Positions 34,373 through 38,172 of a stretch of 38,172 bases of DNA are shown piece after piece. The stretch lies in the NCBI RefSeq assembly GCF_013299185.1, contig NZ_JAAFKG010000070.1:1-38172 (forward strand). Reading direction: 5' to 3'. The notes below the pieces were generated by a model, which saw only the letters and a list, made by a program, of their open reading frames with translations, searched no databases and had not been told where the DNA came from. Made by a program: the position numbers and the translations under genes. Origin of the DNA: Microcoleus sp. bin48.metabat.b7b8b9.023. GTDB lineage: Bacteria > Cyanobacteriota > Cyanobacteriia > Cyanobacteriales > Microcoleaceae. Each line of letters opens with the position of its first letter. The stretch's first letter is position 1.

Positions 34373-34864
34373 ATGAAGAAGTTTCAAGTGTTAGCTGGCC
34401 TTGCTTCCACCGTCGCGATCGCGAGCAGCATCGCCATAGGTGACGCTGCATCTGCTTTCCCCTGTTCCTACAAAAAATCTGGGGCCGCTCAATCTGCTTC
34501 TGGGCCAACGATAGTAGGTTCCGACGGCTCGGATCAAATTAATCCGTGGAAATCCAACAAAACAGTAGCTCTCGGTTTCTTAGGTTTGGCTGGGATTTTG
34601 GGTGGAGGTGCGGCCTACATGAGCTACCGCGCCGGTCAACGCGCCTCTGCTGCTTGCGCTGCGATGAGCGATAATTTTGAAGTTTTTGAAGAGTCGCTAG
34701 ATCCGATCGCAGATACAGGTGTAGCTGAGCCAGTAGAAACGGTTGCAGGCGTTCGCGAACACCCGGAAGCTCCGGGCGGCGAGCTGGATTTGCCCGTAGC
34801 GCAAGTTGCCGAGGTGAGTTCGGAAAGTGCGATCGAACCAGTTGAAAGTGCGATCGTCAAATAA
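34373..34864 (+). CDS. exported protein with a membrane segment, unknown function
   Basis: A 163-residue protein with a clear N-terminal signal peptide ending near ASA (about residue 28). A short Cys/Ser-rich part follows, then one hydrophobic helix (about 65-85, ALGFLGLAGILGGGAAYMSY) and an acidic, Val/Glu-rich C-terminal tail (about 100-163). The C-terminus is not a PEP-CTERM sorting signal. A strong terminator follows its stop. No family recognised. Confidence 0.6.
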   Translation: MKKFQVLAGLASTVAIASSIAIGDAASAFPCSYKKSGAAQSASGPTIVGSDGSDQINPWKSNKTVALGFLGLAGILGGGAAYMSYRAGQRASAACAAMSDNFEVFEESLDPIADTGVAEPVETVAGVREHPEAPGGELDLPVAQVAEVSSESAIEPVESAIVK

Positions 34865-34895
34865 TTATATCAAACCAAAGTATTCGCACAGGTAG

Positions 34896-34923
34896 CCTCC
34901 AGTCCCAAGGCTGGAGGTTTTTT
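34896..34923 (+). terminator. rho-independent terminator
   Basis: The 7-bp perfect stem CCTCCAG...CTGGAGG encloses TCCCAAGG and is followed by six T. It lies 32 bp after the stop of the exported-protein gene. This is the clearest terminator in the window. Confidence 0.85.
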
Positions 34924-34938
34924 GATGGGAAATTATTA

Positions 34939-35043
34939 ATATCAAATCCCGTAGCATCGGAATTATTCATCTCTCTTGTCTCTCTCTCTGTGTTCTCTGC
35001 GGCCTCTGCGGTTAAATCATTCCGATGCAACCGGAAGCGATAT
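34939..35043. repeat. 105-bp MITE-like element, copy B
   Basis: Runs from ATATC to GATAT and holds the internal inverted repeat GCATCGGAAT...ATTCCGATGC around a CTCTGCGGCCTCTGCGGTT core. It matches the copy at 9930-10033 in order and size. The remaining part of the gap to 35416 (about 370 bp) has no gene I can support. Confidence 0.6.
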
Positions 35044-35415
35044 AATTTGTACGCCGAATCGCGATCGGGCGCAATAACCTGCAACCTGGATCTTTTCATC
35101 GTTGGAATCCGGTTGCTGCGTCAGTTATTTGTGGAAGCAACTAACTCAATAGACTTGAATTGCGTAAATCTTTGATGCTAGAAGAAAACCGCAGATGAAA
35201 GCTGATTAACGCAGATAATTTCGAGATTGGAAGGCGAATGCTGGCAATTAGAGTATCTTGCCGATACTTGAAGTTTACCTGAGTCAAAACGAGACTGTGC
35301 GCCGAGGCGATCGCTCAAAATGCCCTCGATCTCAATCTGAGGTTAGACGGCAAGAGTTCAAATCGCCTGCTATCGTTGGAAATATAGCCCTACAGATGAC
35401 AAAGTATAGGTTATT

Positions 35416-36021
35416 ATGAATGCTTGGCGCGATCGATTCAATCAATTTACGGGTAAAACTCGATTTGCAGTTTGTCGCATCTTCCTTCAGCTAACAGGCG
35501 AAGAAGTTGCACCGCTGTTAGGAATTCTCAACCGCACCGCCAGAGAAGCAATTGATGCCGATGGCGATGTAGCAGTGTTAGGAGAAGGGCTGGTTGAAAT
35601 TTGCAATCACCTGTTGCAGTATGACAACTACTGGCGAGCAGCCGCTAATGAAGGCGATGTTTTTTGGGATGAAGGCGAAACAGGCGATTATGTGGATGAA
35701 CTTTTTACTGATTCAGCCGATCGCTATCTCAGCGAGCCTCAATACAGCACATCTGTTTCCGATAAAAATTCCCCCTTGTCTTTACCAGTAACTAGAAATG
35801 TGGTGGTAATGTTGACAGTTGCCTATGAAGGTGAAGTTCCGGCTCTAGAAACTGACCTCGCTGAGATCGAGGCCCTGAAAGTCGGTTTAAAAGCACTGAT
35901 TAATTTACATTACCAAGAAAGGCTGCGAGCGGTGCAAGTTCACTTTTCTCCCGCACAGTTGGGAGACGAACTTACCAACGACCAAGTTTTGGTCAATTTC
36001 CCAGAACTCATTCCTCTTTAA
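35416..36021 (+). CDS. DUF1517 family protein
   Basis: A 201-residue soluble protein. The C-terminal half has the DUF1517 pattern: a beta strand VVVMLTVAYEGEVPALETDL, an EIEALKVGLKAL helix and the closing VHFSPAQLGDELTNDQVLVN then FPELIPL. DUF1517 proteins occur in cyanobacteria and plastids; function unknown. The N-terminal half is divergent. It stands alone with gaps of 550 and 320 bp. Confidence 0.75.
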   Translation: MNAWRDRFNQFTGKTRFAVCRIFLQLTGEEVAPLLGILNRTAREAIDADGDVAVLGEGLVEICNHLLQYDNYWRAAANEGDVFWDEGETGDYVDELFTDSADRYLSEPQYSTSVSDKNSPLSLPVTRNVVVMLTVAYEGEVPALETDLAEIEALKVGLKALINLHYQERLRAVQVHFSPAQLGDELTNDQVLVNFPELIPL

Positions 36022-36284
36022 CAATGAGAAAAATCAAAAAATTGAATTGGCAACCCGCGAACACAATTCGCTATCCTCACAAATAATTGTGACCGACGCG
36101 CGCTAAAATAAAAGAGTAAAAATAAACAAGGTTTGTAGTAAGGACTTCAGTCCTCTTCTTAGGAATCAATCAAGAGTTTAGTCTAGTCCAAAGTGCGATC
36201 GGGTGTTTGGGAAAGAGATATTCCCGACTGCAATTAATTCGTTCGTAGCAATGACAAAAAACAGTGTTAACCCAAGCGTATTGA

Positions 36285-36338
36285 TGACTAATTACCAATG
36301 CCCAATGCCCCATTCCCAATGCCCCATGACTAATTATT
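36285..36338. repeat. CCAATGC/CCCATTC heptamer array
   Basis: Five contiguous 7-bp units (36295-36329) flanked by TGACTAATTA on both sides. It ends just before the start of the lipoprotein gene. A short GTAGTAAGGACTTCAGTCCT repeat is upstream at about 36134. The 320-bp gap holds no other gene. Confidence 0.7.
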
Positions 36339-36341
36339 ATC

Positions 36342-37232
36342 ATGCTGCGAAAACTGACAATTTATTTAATGGCTTTAACATTCTTGTGGACTGCAACTGC
36401 GTGCGGTTCTCCTCGCACAGAAACTCCTGTAAATCCGGCACCAAATCCTCCGGCAAATCGGAGTGTGAATACACCGCGTCAGGCACCGAGCAATAACTTG
36501 GCTCAAGGTCAATATGCCGTACAACAAGCTACCTACGACGATAGTGACGGCGAATACAATTTGATGTTGCTAAATACTCCCCCCGGCAGTACCCCAGTTT
36601 ACCGCACTACCGATTTGCAAATGGCTCGCTTGACGGCCGAAGAAATATCGGCAGGGAAGAAAAGTTATCTAAATTTGGATAACAATAAAGCGAGCTTGCA
36701 TTTGACAGAAGATTTTAAAATTGAGTACGTTCACAACGTGACTGAAACTGTGAATAATCCTCAAACCGGTCAGCCGCAAACAGTGGTAGTGAGACAACAA
36801 TCAGGCTTCTGGGCACCGTTTGCTGGGGCTTTGGCGGGTCAGGCGATCGGCAGTTTGTTATTTAGCCCGCGATATTATATGCCGCCTATGTATCAGCCGG
36901 GAATTATGACCGGATATGGCGGGTATGGGAATACTTACGGCCAAGCTGTCCAGCAGTATCAAACTCGCTACCAAGCCCCGCCTGCTGCTGTGAGAAACCG
37001 TCAAGTTTTAAGGACGACCGGCCGCTTGCGATCGCCCACATCGAACGTGCCAGTAAGACGCCCAGCAGCGCCCGGGGCCAATCGATCGACCGGTTCGGGT
37101 TACGGCGGCAGCAATTTGAGGCGATCGCAGCCCGGTCAAAATCGAAACAGGCGGAGTCCGAGTTTTGGTAGCGGGAGGGGTTCTCGCCAACCGAGTCGCA
37201 GTCGTTCTTTCGGAAGCGGCAGAAGGCGCTAA
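36342..37232 (+). CDS. lipoprotein with a basic Arg/Ser/Gly-rich tail
   Basis: A 296-residue predicted lipoprotein: the signal ends TATAC with Cys at about residue 21. A Pro/Asn-rich linker follows, then a conserved region (about 60-165) with TVVVRQQSGFWAPFAGALAG. The end (about 205-296) is low-complexity, rich in Arg, Ser and Gly and strongly basic (SFGSGRRR). The basic tail could bind polysaccharide, nucleic acid or membrane phosphates; this is inference. No known family. Confidence 0.65.
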   Translation: MLRKLTIYLMALTFLWTATACGSPRTETPVNPAPNPPANRSVNTPRQAPSNNLAQGQYAVQQATYDDSDGEYNLMLLNTPPGSTPVYRTTDLQMARLTAEEISAGKKSYLNLDNNKASLHLTEDFKIEYVHNVTETVNNPQTGQPQTVVVRQQSGFWAPFAGALAGQAIGSLLFSPRYYMPPMYQPGIMTGYGGYGNTYGQAVQQYQTRYQAPPAAVRNRQVLRTTGRLRSPTSNVPVRRPAAPGANRSTGSGYGGSNLRRSQPGQNRNRRSPSFGSGRGSRQPSRSRSFGSGRRR

Positions 37233-37238
37233 GAATCT

Positions 37239-37300
37239 ATGGTGCGTCGCCCTCGAATATCTGCGCCTGAGTAGGAAGTTTGTCAAATTCACGCACCCTA
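37239..37300. repeat. short GGTGCGT/ACGCACC inverted repeat at the toxin breakpoint
   Basis: Arms GGTGCGT (37241-37247) and ACGCACC (37291-37297) bracket 43 nt. The element ends at the premature stop of the toxin remnant and may be what interrupted it. Confidence 0.45.
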
Positions 37301-37453
37301 CAACTTAAGTTGTGTCACCCTTTCTAAAAGCCGATCGTCAGGAAGCTCTTGGGTTTCATCATCAAAGGCTGTCAGTACATCTATGCCTCGACGACGCAAT
37401 TGATCGGTAATAGCTTGGGGAACATGAACATCCATGTACAAAGCAATAGCCAT
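37298..37453 (-). pseudogene. truncated DUF5615-like PIN-fold toxin
   Basis: Only 51 residues (MAIALYMDVHVPQAITDQLR, then RRGIDVLTAFDDETQEL...). This matches the N-terminus of DUF5615 toxins, whose normal length is about 110-125 residues, including the acidic Asp in YMDVHVP. The rest, with the other catalytic acids, is missing. The start codon directly follows the DUF433 stop. The gene ends in a GGTGCGT/ACGCACC repeat. The toxin is therefore probably inactive. Confidence 0.7.
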
Positions 37454-37765
37454 TTACAGCAGTCCTTTAGCTTTCATGCGAATGTAGAAAGGTGATTTGG
37501 CTGCTTGTGTCATATTTTCTTGTACTTGCTGCCATTCTTGATTAATTTCGCGATCGATTTCTTCTTGATGATCGAAATAGTAGCCCATTGCGGCATGAGC
37601 TTCTGCTGGCGTTAAGTAAAGGTGCTGGCGACACATTTCTTCCACTGACCAACCATAAGCCAAATAGTCCATCACGATTTGCGATATTCGGATGCGTGGT
37701 AAGCGTTGTAATCTTGCCGGCAGATTATCCTGCTTTTGGATATGTGGGTAACTTAGAGATAGCAT
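37454..37765 (-). CDS. DUF433 antitoxin-like protein
   Basis: A 103-residue helix-turn-helix protein of the DUF433 type, the partner of DUF5615 in a predicted toxin-antitoxin pair. PRIRISQIVMDYLAYGWSVEE and LTPAEAHAAMGYYFDHQEEI are the family blocks. It comes first on the minus strand, then the toxin remnant with no gap. With the toxin truncated, it would be an orphan antitoxin that may still repress its own promoter. Confidence 0.8.
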   Translation of the reverse strand: MLSLSYPHIQKQDNLPARLQRLPRIRISQIVMDYLAYGWSVEEMCRQHLYLTPAEAHAAMGYYFDHQEEIDREINQEWQQVQENMTQAAKSPFYIRMKAKGLL

Positions 37766-38011
37766 ACTGGCGGATATTTACCACTAAACTAAATATGATA
37801 TGCCAAATTATAACATTTTTGTCTTTACGGTTGTTTGCAATGATGGTGTATGGTATCTACCTTGAAGACTTAATTTTATCAAGAACCTGTAATATCTTCT
37901 TTGCATAGGCAAATGCCTGATCTTGGGTTTGGCACTCCGACGCTCGAATTCGCTCAATAGTAATTGCTCAACCCCCTTGACAAGAAGACAAGATAGACAT
38001 TAGATAAAGGA
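37766..38011. other. gap without a gene
   Basis: This 246-bp stretch shows no coding region I support. TTGACA (37977-37982) lies near a weak -10-like TTAGAT, 17 bp later, which could drive the transposase. AAAGG is only 1 nt from its ATG. Confidence 0.25.
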
Positions 38012-38172
38012 ATGGAAAAACTACCCGACCTAAAACAACTATCGGACGAGGCAAAAGAAGCCTTGATAGTAGAGCTATGGGAGAAAATCCAAAAACTCAG
38101 TGCAATATTAGCCACCTACGAACCAAAACCAGAGCCAGAGCCATCTCCTAAAAAAACGAGCAAAAATTCTAG
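38012..38172 (+). mobile_element. N-terminus of a transposase, cut by the right edge (IS66-like)
   Basis: The frame MEKLPDLKQLSDEAKEALIV, then ELWEKIQKLSAILATYEPKP and a basic KKTSKNS end, is open to the last base. An LPDL...EAK...LIVELW... leader followed by a lysine-rich linker and KNS is typical of IS66-family transposases in cyanobacteria. The catalytic domain is outside the window. Confident as a partial transposase; the family is less certain. Confidence 0.65.

Noticed and set aside
37588..37908. Plus-strand frame across the DUF433 gene
   Set aside because: Most of it is antisense to the conserved antitoxin, and the rest is AT-rich spacer.
1..38172. tRNA, rRNA or known riboswitch
   Set aside because: No cloverleaf with a T-loop GTTCRA pattern, ribosomal RNA segment or recognisable riboswitch core was found by reading; a covariance-model scan was not possible.

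Overview
The window looks like chromosome from a filamentous, probably oscillatorialean, cyanobacterium. The HIP1 octamer GCGATCGC occurs throughout, there is a cyanoexosortase A locus, several products belong to families I know mainly from cyanobacteria (DUF3122, DUF1517, cyanoexosortase-associated proteins), and the gaps hold heptanucleotide tandem repeats and short palindromic elements. Genus-level placement is inference only. I see no rRNA, tRNA, CRISPR array or prophage; the only insertion-sequence gene is a transposase start cut by the right edge.

Layout. 1-5.7 kb: a redox and detoxification block (glutathione S-transferase, DUF5335 protein, aldo/keto reductase, zinc alcohol dehydrogenase, NADP-dependent MDR reductase), littered with decayed pieces of two SDR reductases and an MscS-type channel. 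5.7-7.9 kb: a DUF3892 protein, HIP1-rich repeats and a lone minus-strand gene that appears to join a HEPN domain to a PD-(D/E)XK nuclease fold. 7.9-11.4 kb: an SbmA/YddA-type ABC exporter and a CbpA-CbpM co-chaperone pair. 11.8-19.1 kb: a YbhGFSR-like efflux operon (double-ATPase subunit, two permeases, HlyD adaptor) followed by a voltage-sensor ion channel; a MITE sits between the permeases and an 18-copy heptamer array runs up to the HlyD start codon.

19.3-23.6 kb: six small, mostly uncharacterised envelope or stress genes. A 51-bp upstream sequence occurs twice here, once before each half of the cluster. 23.6-29.6 kb: sugar porter, a small coupled ORF, oleate hydratase and an MgtA-type P-type ATPase. 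30.3-34.0 kb (minus strand): cyanoexosortase A with two accessory proteins and a dTDP-glucose 4,6-dehydratase, suggesting cell-surface glycan and protein sorting. 34.4-37.2 kb: three secreted or conserved hypothetical genes. 37.3 kb to the end: a DUF433 antitoxin with a truncated DUF5615 toxin, then the start of a transposase.

The best candidates for undescribed biology are the HEPN-nuclease gene, the envelope cluster with its duplicated upstream element, the repeat-bearing HlyD with heptamers at its start, and the perfect 30-bp palindrome upstream of the cyanoexosortase. No annotation here was checked against a database.
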